From assembly GCA_015485595.1 (NCBI GenBank), contig WFTH01000030.1, positions 1-18,707 of the forward strand: 18,707 nt of DNA, written 5' to 3'. Below the pieces are notes generated by a model, which was given only the letters and a program-made list of their open reading frames with translations, was not told where the DNA came from and ran no database searches. Position numbers and translations under genes: made by a program. Every line of letters begins with the position of its first letter. The stretch's first letter is position 1. The stretch is from Candidatus Microgenomates bacterium (GTDB lineage: Bacteria; Patescibacteriota; Microgenomatia; UBA1400; PJMF01). Shown here in pieces: positions 1 through 7,729 of the stretch.

Positions 1-26
1 CAGCGTCAGATGTGTATAAGAGACAG
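1..26. other. Residual Illumina Nextera (Tn5) adapter
   Basis: Positions 8-26 read AGATGTGTATAAGAGACAG, the 19-bp Tn5 mosaic end used in Nextera tagmentation libraries. The seven bases before it (CAGCGTC) continue the read-1 adapter exactly. This is seen directly by comparison with the well-known adapter sequence. It is library-derived, not genomic, and it marks the physical end of an assembled contig. It should be trimmed before any gene call at this edge is trusted. Confidence 0.97.
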
Positions 27-177
27 CTAAGAAGGTGTGACCGACAAAATCTGGACTAATAGTGCAGGCCCGACTCCAAGTTTTGATAGGAGTTTTATCC
101 CCGGTCTCTTTTTGCTTTAAGACCTTATTTAGAAGTTTTTGGTCTATGTACGGTCCTTTTTTACTTGATCTTGACAT
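1..177 (-). CDS. rpsS: Ribosomal protein S19, 3'-truncated and fused to adapter
   Basis: S19 binds 16S rRNA in the head of the 30S subunit with S13. The ATG is at 177, five bases after the rplB stop, with AAAGG of the rplB 3' end as a possible ribosome-binding site. The first 50 residues are plainly S19: [11 protein letters not shown] at 2-12, [13 protein letters not shown] at 24-36, and SPDFVGHTF at 41-49. The family is usually about 85-95 residues, so roughly the last 40 are missing. Genuine sequence stops at base 27. Codon 51 spans the junction, and the frame then reads AVSYTHLTL from adapter DNA, a typical adapter-derived peptide, with no stop before base 1. Only 27-177 should be kept. 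The position after rplB is the standard S10-operon order. Confidence 0.93.
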   Translation of the reverse strand, partial: MSRSSKKGPYIDQKLLNKVLKQKETGDKTPIKTWSRACTISPDFVGHTFLAVSYTHLTL

Positions 178-182
178 AACTT

Positions 183-1019
183 TTAAACCTTTTGCCGTCT
201 ATCACGGACGATAAACTTATTGCTATAACGACGCTTCTTACGAGTCTTTTTGCCCAAAGCAGGCTTGCCCCATGGTGTCTTTGGATGCTTCAAGCCGATA
301 CCGGTACGACCTTCACCACCACCATGGGGGTGTGCCCCAGGATGTTGAGCCGTACCTCGCACAGTCGGTCGAATACCCAAGAGACGTTTACGACCAGCCT
401 TGCCAAGTTTACGATTTTTCCACTCGGTGTTTCCGACTTGCCCGATTGTAGCGAAACAGTTTTCATTTATCAATCGCAACTCTTTTGAAGGTAACTGAAC
501 GGTGACATAACCATTTTCTTTGGATTGAACGATCGCTCCAGTACCGGCCCCACGCACCAACTGAGCTCCCTTACCAGGTCTTAGCTCGATGTTGTGTACC
601 GTCATACCAATGTGGATGTTTTTTAGCGGCAAAGCGTTACCCACCTTAAGTTCAGCCTGCTCATCAGCCACTACTTCATCTCCTACCTTTAAACCCTCCG
701 GAGCCAAGATATAAGACTTAGCCCCATCCTTGTAATAAAGCAAAGCAATGTTAGCACTGCGCATCGGATCATACTCGATGCGCTTAACCACAGCCGGTAC
801 CCCTAGCTTGGTCCGCTTAAACTCAATCTTGCGGAGTCGCCTTTTCACCCCGCCACCACGATGCCTGACCGTGATATGACCTTTGTAACCTCGTCCCTGA
901 CGTTTCTTATGACCAGGCACAAGGAGTGACTTCTCTGGACCACCACGATGAAGCTCTGGGTTAACTACATCAACACGATGTCTTGTTCCTGGTGTGGTTG
1001 GTTTACGTTTAACTAACAT
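183..1019 (-). CDS. rplB: 50S ribosomal protein L2
   Basis: L2 is a primary 23S rRNA-binding protein needed for subunit association and for the peptidyl-transferase centre. The product is 278 residues, a normal full length. Visible hallmarks are the N-terminal [19 protein letters not shown] stretch (42-60) and the C-terminal HPHGGGEGR loop (230-238) with its conserved histidines, followed by a very basic tail (GKKTRKKRR, about 257-265). The segment before the loop reads TAQHPGA, where many bacteria have VAMNPVD, so it is somewhat diverged. The ATG at 1019 follows AGGA about 11 bases upstream, and 21 bases separate it from the rplW stop. It lies between rplW and rpsS in the usual S10 order. 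Stop is TAA. Confidence 0.98.
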   Translation of the reverse strand: MLVKRKPTTPGTRHRVDVVNPELHRGGPEKSLLVPGHKKRQGRGYKGHITVRHRGGGVKRRLRKIEFKRTKLGVPAVVKRIEYDPMRSANIALLYYKDGAKSYILAPEGLKVGDEVVADEQAELKVGNALPLKNIHIGMTVHNIELRPGKGAQLVRGAGTGAIVQSKENGYVTVQLPSKELRLINENCFATIGQVGNTEWKNRKLGKAGRKRLLGIRPTVRGTAQHPGAHPHGGGEGRTGIGLKHPKTPWGKPALGKKTRKKRRYSNKFIVRDRRQKV

Positions 1020-1040
1020 CTTTTTTTTATCCTAAAAACT

Positions 1041-1337
1041 TTACTGATCTAGATCAAAAAGGTCAATTTTTTCGCCTTCTTTTAAGGTTACTAGAGCCTT
1101 CTTGCCTCTAGCTGTGGTACTTTTAAGTCTTTTTCGGCCGGTTCGTCTAGCCACCGCCTGATTCATAACGGTTCTAACCTTAAGCACCTCTGCTCCATAA
1201 AGCTCTCTTACCGCCTGAGCAATCTGTGGCTTGGTTGCTTTTGACGCCACTTTAAAAGTATAGGTGTTTAACTCCTTGGCCAACCGCAAGCTTTTTTCCG
1301 TAATTACTGGTTTAATCAAGACGTAAGCATCTATCAT
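1041..1337 (-). CDS. rplW: 50S ribosomal protein L23
   Basis: L23 sits at the peptide-exit tunnel and is the docking site for trigger factor and the signal recognition particle. The 98-residue product has the expected IKPVITEKSLRLAKELNTYTFKV opening (residues about 8-30), split here as IKPVITEKSL then the first beta strand, and the central ALRELYGAEV-like helix (here VRELYGAEVLKVRTV, 43-57), followed by a basic loop (ARRTGRKRLKSTTARGKK, about 63-80). The ATG is only two bases past the rplD stop, so translational coupling is likely. The end of rplD contributes AAGG as a weak ribosome-binding site. Nothing looks truncated. Stop is TAA. Confidence 0.97.
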   Translation of the reverse strand: MIDAYVLIKPVITEKSLRLAKELNTYTFKVASKATKPQIAQAVRELYGAEVLKVRTVMNQAVARRTGRKRLKSTTARGKKALVTLKEGEKIDLFDLDQ

Positions 1338-1339
1338 TT

Positions 1340-1963
1340 TTAAACCTTGAGTCTTTCTGCTAGTTTTTTAACTGCGTCGCTAGCAAAACAAATCTTTTCC
1401 GCTATGGCGACCTGATAAGTGTTGAGCTTTTCCGGAGTCTCTATTAAAACGTTTGGCAAGTTGCGAAAAGCCAACTTAGTTTTAATCTCATCATGACCTA
1501 CTACTAAAAGCACTCGAGCTTGGTCTTTTTCTGGTGTTAACAGTTTTATAAACTTAGCTGCATCTTTAGTCTTTCTTAAAGTTAAAGGCAGATCACTGAC
1601 TATCAAAGCATCTTTACTTAAGGTTAAAGCTGATCTTAAAGCCAACTTCCTCTGCTTTTTACTTAAACCCAAACGGTAACTCTCTTTACCGGTAGGTCCG
1701 TGGGCCACGCCTCCTCCCACAAAAAGAGGGGCGTTCTTGGATCCATGGCGCGCGTTACCCGTACCTTTTTGGCGGTACCACTTAGCCTTGGTTCTTACCA
1801 CTTGCGCTCTAGTCTTGGTCTTAGCTCGAGCCTTACGTTGGTTAGTCAAGATAACCCTAACCGCTTGAGCTACCAACTTAGCACTTGGTTTAGTGGTAAA
1901 TAGATCATCACTAACCTCGATAGTGCTAGTACGGCCAGTCTGAGTAATCTTTGTTAGTTTCAT
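1340..1963 (-). CDS. rplD: 50S ribosomal protein L4
   Basis: L4 binds 23S rRNA with a globular domain on the surface and a long loop reaching the exit tunnel constriction. The 207-residue product is normal length. The tunnel-loop core is visible as [14 protein letters not shown] (about 62-75), followed by GGGVAHGP and then [18 protein letters not shown]. The lysine of RQKGTG, whose change gives macrolide resistance in E. coli, is present; the usual RAR after KGTG is NAR here. In E. coli L4 also represses its own operon through the S10 leader, but I see no matching leader structure in front of rpsJ. It starts five bases after rplC. Stop is TAA. Confidence 0.97.
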   Translation of the reverse strand: MKLTKITQTGRTSTIEVSDDLFTTKPSAKLVAQAVRVILTNQRKARAKTKTRAQVVRTKAKWYRQKGTGNARHGSKNAPLFVGGGVAHGPTGKESYRLGLSKKQRKLALRSALTLSKDALIVSDLPLTLRKTKDAAKFIKLLTPEKDQARVLLVVGHDEIKTKLAFRNLPNVLIETPEKLNTYQVAIAEKICFASDAVKKLAERLKV

Positions 1964-1968
1964 AAACT

Positions 1969-2754
1969 TTACTTAGTCTCTTTAGTGGCTTTTTTAGTAG
2001 CCTCTTTAACCTCGGTTTGGGTAGCTACATCTTTTTCAGCTGTGTCTGTTTGATCTGGTTGTAGTTTAGTCAAAAAGTTAATTGTCTCCAGACTAGACTC
2101 AAGTAACCTAACTTCCTTGCTCCGACCTGTATTTCTAAGCCTGATTACACTCTTTATATGCCCTGGCACTGGCCCAGAAATCAAGATTTCTTTTCTTTCA
2201 GGATTATAGGCCAAGATAGTCAAGCCTTTAACCGTCTTGGTCTCAACTCCATAGTGTCCCGGCATGCGCTTGCCTTTAAGTACGCGACCAGGAGTAGTGC
2301 CAGCACCAATCGAACCCACTGCTCTGGCTCTGTCTGATTGACCATGAGTCTTTGGACCACCCTTAAAACCATGACGTTTCATCCCACCAGCAAAACCACG
2401 ACCCTTACTAATACCCTGAACATCCACCACCGCACCAACACTTAAGACCGAGTCAAAAGGAACCAGATCGCCAACCTTAACCTCAGCCTCATCCGAGATC
2501 AAGTAAACACCCCTTATTTTTAAAGGGGCAAAAGAAAAACCACTCTTTTTAAGTTTTGTTCTGAGTGGTTTTTTTGCGTTTTTAAGTTTTTTTTGACCAA
2601 TGCCAACCTCGATAAGCTTACGACCATCTTTAAGCTCTTTTTTATCCATCACCATCATCTCTTGAACCTTCAAGATGGTTGCAGGAAGACGCCTGCCTGA
2701 TTGATCCCAGACTTGCGTCATGCCGAGCTTGATAGCGTAATAATCGACTAGCAT
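1969..2754 (-). CDS. rplC: 50S ribosomal protein L3
   Basis: L3 is an early-assembling 23S rRNA-binding protein whose loop reaches the peptidyl-transferase centre. The 261-residue product carries AIKLGMTQVWD (7-17), the central GRGFAGGMKRHGFKGG (118-133) and GSIGAGTTPGRV (147-158). The glutamine that PrmB methylates in E. coli (in SIGQNQTPG) is not conserved here. The protein is longer than the usual 205-230 residues because of a charged, low-complexity C-terminal tail rich in Thr, Lys and Glu (about 230-261), probably disordered. The ATG at 2754 has no clear Shine-Dalgarno sequence. It is second in the S10 block, 65 bases after rpsJ, and is followed closely by rplD. Stop is TAA. Confidence 0.97.
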   Translation of the reverse strand: MLVDYYAIKLGMTQVWDQSGRRLPATILKVQEMMVMDKKELKDGRKLIEVGIGQKKLKNAKKPLRTKLKKSGFSFAPLKIRGVYLISDEAEVKVGDLVPFDSVLSVGAVVDVQGISKGRGFAGGMKRHGFKGGPKTHGQSDRARAVGSIGAGTTPGRVLKGKRMPGHYGVETKTVKGLTILAYNPERKEILISGPVPGHIKSVIRLRNTGRSKEVRLLESSLETINFLTKLQPDQTDTAEKDVATQTEVKEATKKATKETK

Positions 2755-2768
2755 AGTTGTTTAACTCT

Positions 2769-2796
2769 AAACCAAACTTGTTTTGTTGGTTGGTTT
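2769..2796 (-). other. Weak inverted repeat in rpsJ-rplC spacer
   Basis: The 65-base spacer between rpsJ and rplC contains a 7-bp inverted repeat, AAACCAA (2769-2775) against TTGGTTT (2790-2796), around a 14-base centre, about 15 bases before the rplC ATG. There is no following T run, so a terminator is unlikely. It could affect rplC translation initiation or mRNA processing, or be chance in A/T-rich DNA. Confidence 0.25.
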
Positions 2797-2819
2797 TAAT
2801 CATTCTTATTTATAGTTTT

Positions 2820-3149
2820 TTATGACTTAATCCGAATCGAGACTCCTGCTGGCAACTCAAGGTGCATTAAAGAGTCAATCGTCTTTGCCGTCGGATTAAC
2901 AATGTCAATCAGTCGCTTATGAGTTCTAATCTCATAATGTTCTTGAGCGTCTTTGTCTGTATGAGGTGAGATCAAAACGGTAAAACCTTTTCGATGAGTC
3001 GGCAAGGGAACCGGCCCAACCACCTTGGCTCCGGTTGAGAGCGCCGTCTGAATAATCTTTTTTGCGGCCTCGTCAATCACACGGTGATCATAAGACTTAA
3101 GTTTAATTCTTACCTTATAATCACTGGTGCCTTTGTTTGTTGCTGCCAT
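2820..3149 (-). CDS. rpsJ: 30S ribosomal protein S10 (NusE)
   Basis: S10 is a 30S head protein and, as NusE, pairs with NusB in antitermination complexes. The 109-residue product has [18 protein letters not shown] (about 15-32), the [19 protein letters not shown] loop segment (about 45-63), and the strongly conserved [32 protein letters not shown], seen here as [11 protein letters not shown] then [10 protein letters not shown] at the C terminus. The ATG is preceded by GAGGAG about 11 bases upstream. It is the first gene of the S10 block and has its own promoter and an upstream terminator separating it from tuf. Stop is TAA. Confidence 0.97.
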   Translation of the reverse strand: MAATNKGTSDYKVRIKLKSYDHRVIDEAAKKIIQTALSTGAKVVGPVPLPTHRKGFTVLISPHTDKDAQEHYEIRTHKRLIDIVNPTAKTIDSLMHLELPAGVSIRIKS

Positions 3150-3184
3150 TTTAATCTCTTCTCCTCAAGTTAGAACGAGTTGCA

Positions 3185-3213
3185 ATTATATAAGAAACAG
3201 GCTTAAAAGTAAA
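3185..3213 (-). promoter_or_regulatory. Sigma70-type promoter for the S10 block
   Basis: On the minus strand a -35 box TTTACT (3213-3208, 4 of 6 consensus positions) is separated by exactly 17 bases from a perfect -10 box TATAAT (3190-3185). The expected start is near 3178, giving a leader of about 30 nt with a GAGGAG ribosome-binding site before rpsJ. The -35 box lies immediately after the tuf terminator stem, so promoter and terminator form one compact module. Confidence 0.75.
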
Positions 3214-3237
3214 CCCCCTCGGGATAAACCCGAGGGG
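3208..3237 (-). terminator. Intrinsic terminator after tuf
   Basis: A perfect 9-bp, GC-rich stem CCCCTCGGG / CCCGAGGGG (3237-3229 and 3223-3215 on the minus strand) with a five-base loop lies 22 bases after the tuf stop. It is followed by GTTTACTTTT, a T-rich but interrupted tract. It is best read as the end of the rpsL-rpsG-fusA-tuf transcript. The imperfect T tract suggests termination may be partial. Confidence 0.8.
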
Positions 3238-3259
3238 ATGATCTTTCTGTCTAATCTTA

Positions 3260-4453
3260 CTACTTGATAATCTTGGTGATAGCACCAGCACCGATAGTGT
3301 GACCACCTTCACGAATAGCAAAACGTAGGCCTTCGTTTAGAGCTACCGGAGCAATCAACTTAACCTTCATCTTAGCATTGTCACCAGGCATAACCATCTC
3401 GACTCCCTCTGGCAAGGTGATCTCGCCAGTGACATCAGTGGTTCTAATGTAAAACTGAGGTCGGTAACCAGTAAAGAACGGTTTATGACGACCACCTTCT
3501 TCCTTGGTTAAGATGTAGACCTCGGCTTCAAACTCGGTGTGAGCCTTAGCAGTGCCTGGTTTGGCCAAGACTTGACCACGCTCAACGTCATCTTTGCCGA
3601 TGCCCCGAAGCAGAACTCCTACGTTGTCACCTGCCTGGGCTTCATCAAGCATCTTCCTAAACATCTCGATGCCGGTGACCACGGTCTTTTGCGGCTCTCT
3701 CAAACCGATGATCTCAACCTCATCGTTTACCTTTAGGGTCCCGGCTTCAACTCTACCGGTAACCACGGTACCACGACCCTTGATTGAAAAGACATCCTCG
3801 ATCGGCATCAAGAACGGCTTGTCGGTGTCACGTACTGGGTCAGGAATATACTCGTCCACTGTCTTCATCAACTCCATAACTTGCTCTTGAGCTTTCTCAT
3901 CACCCTCAAGAGCCTTAAGAGCGCTCACCCGTACGATTGGGGTGTTGTCCCCATCGTAACCATACTTGGATAAAAGCTCTCTGACCTCCATCTCGACCAA
4001 GTCTAGAAGTTCTTCGTCATCAACCATATCAACCTTGTTTAGAGCGACTACGATCTTAGGTACATTTACCTGCTTAGCCAAAAGAATGTGCTCTCTGGTT
4101 TGAGGCATTGGGCCATCAGTAGCAGCCACCACTAAGATAGCTCCATCCATCTGGGCCGCACCGGTAATCATGTTCTTAATGTAGTCGGCGTGACCGGGAG
4201 CATCGATGTGAGCGTAGTGGCGTTTCTCTGTTTCGTACTCGACGTGAGTAATGTTGATGGTCACCCCACGAGCTGCCTCCTCCGGAGCGTTATCGATATC
4301 GTTATAGCCTAAAGGCTTGTTGATATCGCTTGGTAGCTTCTTAGCTAAGGTGTTGGTGATTGCGGCAGTAAGAGTGGTCTTACCATGATCCACGTGACCA
4401 ATAGTACCAATATTCACGTGTGGTTTGTTGCGCACGAACTTTGTGTCTGCCAT
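3260..4453 (-). CDS. tuf: Translation elongation factor Tu
   Basis: EF-Tu delivers aminoacyl-tRNA to the ribosomal A site as a GTPase. The 397-residue product is full length. GTPase motifs are GHVDHGKT (19-26, P loop), RGVTIN (62-67, switch I), DAPGHADY (84-91, switch II) and NKVDM (139-143), followed by the two beta-barrel domains with [11 protein letters not shown] and [15 protein letters not shown]. Two variants are visible: the usual cysteine of DCPGHAD is alanine (residue 85), and the arginine of the C-terminal EGGRTVGAG is histidine (H385). Both look like lineage variants of a working protein, since the rest is intact. The start has a strong GGAG seven bases upstream. It is last in the str block, followed by a terminator. 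Stop is TAG. Confidence 0.98.
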   Translation of the reverse strand: MADTKFVRNKPHVNIGTIGHVDHGKTTLTAAITNTLAKKLPSDINKPLGYNDIDNAPEEAARGVTINITHVEYETEKRHYAHIDAPGHADYIKNMITGAAQMDGAILVVAATDGPMPQTREHILLAKQVNVPKIVVALNKVDMVDDEELLDLVEMEVRELLSKYGYDGDNTPIVRVSALKALEGDEKAQEQVMELMKTVDEYIPDPVRDTDKPFLMPIEDVFSIKGRGTVVTGRVEAGTLKVNDEVEIIGLREPQKTVVTGIEMFRKMLDEAQAGDNVGVLLRGIGKDDVERGQVLAKPGTAKAHTEFEAEVYILTKEEGGRHKPFFTGYRPQFYIRTTDVTGEITLPEGVEMVMPGDNAKMKVKLIAPVALNEGLRFAIREGGHTIGAGAITKIIK

Positions 4454-4516
4454 ATTTTTTCTCCTTTTTACAACTTTTTTTACTTTTTACTAGTTACAAA
4501 AATAAATTCAATTTAA

Positions 4517-4551
4517 CCTACAATCTAAAATCCATAATTTAAAATCTAAAA
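4517..4551 (-). repeat. Degenerate heptamer array, fusA-tuf spacer
   Basis: Directly after the fusA stop, the minus strand shows five consecutive 7-base units: TTTTAGA (twice), TTTTAAA, TTATGGA and TTGTAGG. The consensus is about TTNTRGA. The pattern decays into A/T-rich DNA before the tuf ribosome-binding site. The 7-base period was counted by hand. Similar arrays lie in two other spacers in the same orientation. I see no coding potential in it. Confidence 0.6.
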
Positions 4552-4554
4552 TAA

Positions 4555-6690
<2,136 letters not shown>

Positions 6691-6710
6691 AGTTGACTTT
6701 TTAATTTCAA

Positions 6711-6759
6711 CTTTAATCTAGGTTTTCGATTTTTAATTTTTCATTTTTAATTCTTAATT
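6711..6759 (-). repeat. Degenerate heptamer array, rpsG-fusA spacer
   Basis: The minus strand between rpsG and fusA reads as 7-base units. The five clearest, at 6759-6725, are AATTAAG, AATTAAA (twice), AATGAAA and AATCGAA; two looser units (AACCTAG, ATTAAAG) follow to 6711. The A/T richness makes chance periodicity easier here than at the other two sites, so this is the weakest of the three arrays. The array stops about 20 bases before the fusA ATG. Confidence 0.5.
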
Positions 6760-6767
6760 TTAAGAAT

Positions 6768-7244
6768 TTACCACCTAAAATGAGCAAAAGCCTTGTTTGC
6801 TTCTGCCATGCGGTGCGAGGTGTTCTTCTTCTCGACCGCACCACCTCTGTCTTCTAAAGCATCAAGCATCTCAGCTGCTAGCTTCTCAGCAAAGGTGTGG
6901 TACTGCTTGTTTGGTCGTTTGTTAGCTTCAGCAACCAGCCAACGCAGGGCTAAAGCAAAACCGCGACGAGGCTTGACCGGCATCGGTACTTGATAAGAAG
7001 CACCACCAACACGTCTTGAGCGCACCTCCATCTTTGGGGTAATGTGCTCAAGCACCTCATCAAAAGTCTTTAAAGGATCTTGTTTTTTCTCCGCCTCAAC
7101 TAACTCAAAAGCTTTATAGACCTGCTTGCGAGCAACCGATTTTTTACCGTCTCGCATAACATAGTTAATTAACTTCGCTACCTTGACCGAACCGTATTTT
7201 GGGTCTGGAGCTATCTCTCTGATAGGGGCACGTTTAGTTCTCAT
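6768..7244 (-). CDS. rpsG: 30S ribosomal protein S7
   Basis: S7 nucleates assembly of the 30S head and contacts mRNA and tRNA near the E site. The 158-residue product is a normal length. Visible family signatures are the N-terminal LINYVMRDGKKSVARK (26-41), the KMEVRSRRVGGASYQVPMPVKPRR region, seen as MEVRSRRVGGASYQVP (about 71-86), and the RPNKQYHTFAEKLAAEMLDA helix, seen as FAEKLAAEMLDA, ending in HRMAEANKAFAHFRW. The ATG is 19 bases after rpsL, with a purine-rich GAAGAAAG stretch upstream as a weak ribosome-binding site. It is second in the str block. Stop is TAA. Confidence 0.98.
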   Translation of the reverse strand: MRTKRAPIREIAPDPKYGSVKVAKLINYVMRDGKKSVARKQVYKAFELVEAEKKQDPLKTFDEVLEHITPKMEVRSRRVGGASYQVPMPVKPRRGFALALRWLVAEANKRPNKQYHTFAEKLAAEMLDALEDRGGAVEKKNTSHRMAEANKAFAHFRW

Positions 7245-7263
7245 AACTTATCTTTCTTCTTTT

Positions 7264-7680
7264 TTAAGCGTTGGCGTTACGTTTAGTACCATATTTACTG
7301 CGAGAGGTCTTACGACCCTCAACCCCAGCAGCATCGTACTTGCCGCGCACGATGTGATACTTAACACCAGGCAAGTCTTTTACCCTACCGCCACGAACCA
7401 AGACGACGCTGTGTTCGGCCAAGTTGTGTCCTTCACCCATAATATAGGCTGTAACCTCGATCTTGTTTGAAAGGCGAACACGAGCCACCTTGCGCAAAGC
7501 CGAGTTTGGCTTTTTTGGCGTCATAGTCTTGACCACAGTACAGACACCTCGTTTCTGTGGGCTAAAAGTGTTTACATACTTACCCGTAAGACTGTTAAAG
7601 CTTTTACGCAGAGCGGTCGCTTTAACTTTTTTTGGTTTAGACTTTCGACCTTTTCGAATTAGCTGATTAATAGTTGGCAT
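7264..7680 (-). CDS. rpsL: 30S ribosomal protein S12
   Basis: S12 lies at the decoding centre and controls accuracy. The 138-residue product has [12 protein letters not shown] at the start, PQKRGVC (41-47), [11 protein letters not shown] (54-64), [11 protein letters not shown] (82-92) and [10 protein letters not shown] (97-106). The lysines whose change gives streptomycin resistance in E. coli (K42 and K87, mature numbering) correspond to K56 and K101 and are both wild type. Compared with E. coli there is an insert of about 14 residues before PQKRGVC, as also found in Bacillus. No clear Shine-Dalgarno sequence precedes the ATG at 7680. It begins the str block 36 bases after rpoC, without a strong promoter, so read-through from rpoBC is likely. 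Stop is TAA. Confidence 0.98.
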   Translation of the reverse strand: MPTINQLIRKGRKSKPKKVKATALRKSFNSLTGKYVNTFSPQKRGVCTVVKTMTPKKPNSALRKVARVRLSNKIEVTAYIMGEGHNLAEHSVVLVRGGRVKDLPGVKYHIVRGKYDAAGVEGRKTSRSKYGTKRNANA

Positions 7681-7714
7681 AATAGACTTTTGATTTTAAC
7701 ACATTTTTATTAAA

Positions 7715-7729
7715 AATCACTGAGTGATT
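7715..7729 (-). other. Weak hairpin overlapping the rpoC stop
   Basis: A 6-bp inverted repeat AATCAC / GTGATT with a three-base loop contains the rpoC TGA stop codon and is followed by TTTAAT on the minus strand. The stem is short and A/T-rich, so at best it is a leaky terminator between rpoC and rpsL. Confidence 0.3.

Noticed and set aside
192..488. Plus-strand open frame of 98 codons
   Set aside because: It lies wholly antisense to rplB, whose protein is unmistakable, and its translation looks like a typical antisense shadow.
3150..3259. S10 leader for L4-mediated autogenous control
   Set aside because: The predicted transcript leader before rpsJ is only about 30 nt, too short for the multi-hairpin leader known from E. 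coli, and the only strong hairpin lies upstream of the promoter and serves as the tuf terminator.
4454..4554. A separate promoter for tuf in the fusA-tuf spacer
   Set aside because: TTGAAT is present, but no good -10 box lies at a suitable distance; the A/T-rich sequence gives only poor matches.
7717..7719. Possible UGA recoding as in Gracilibacteria/Absconditabacteria
   Set aside because: rpoC ends at TGA exactly at the family's expected C terminus, and no gene needs read-through of an internal TGA.
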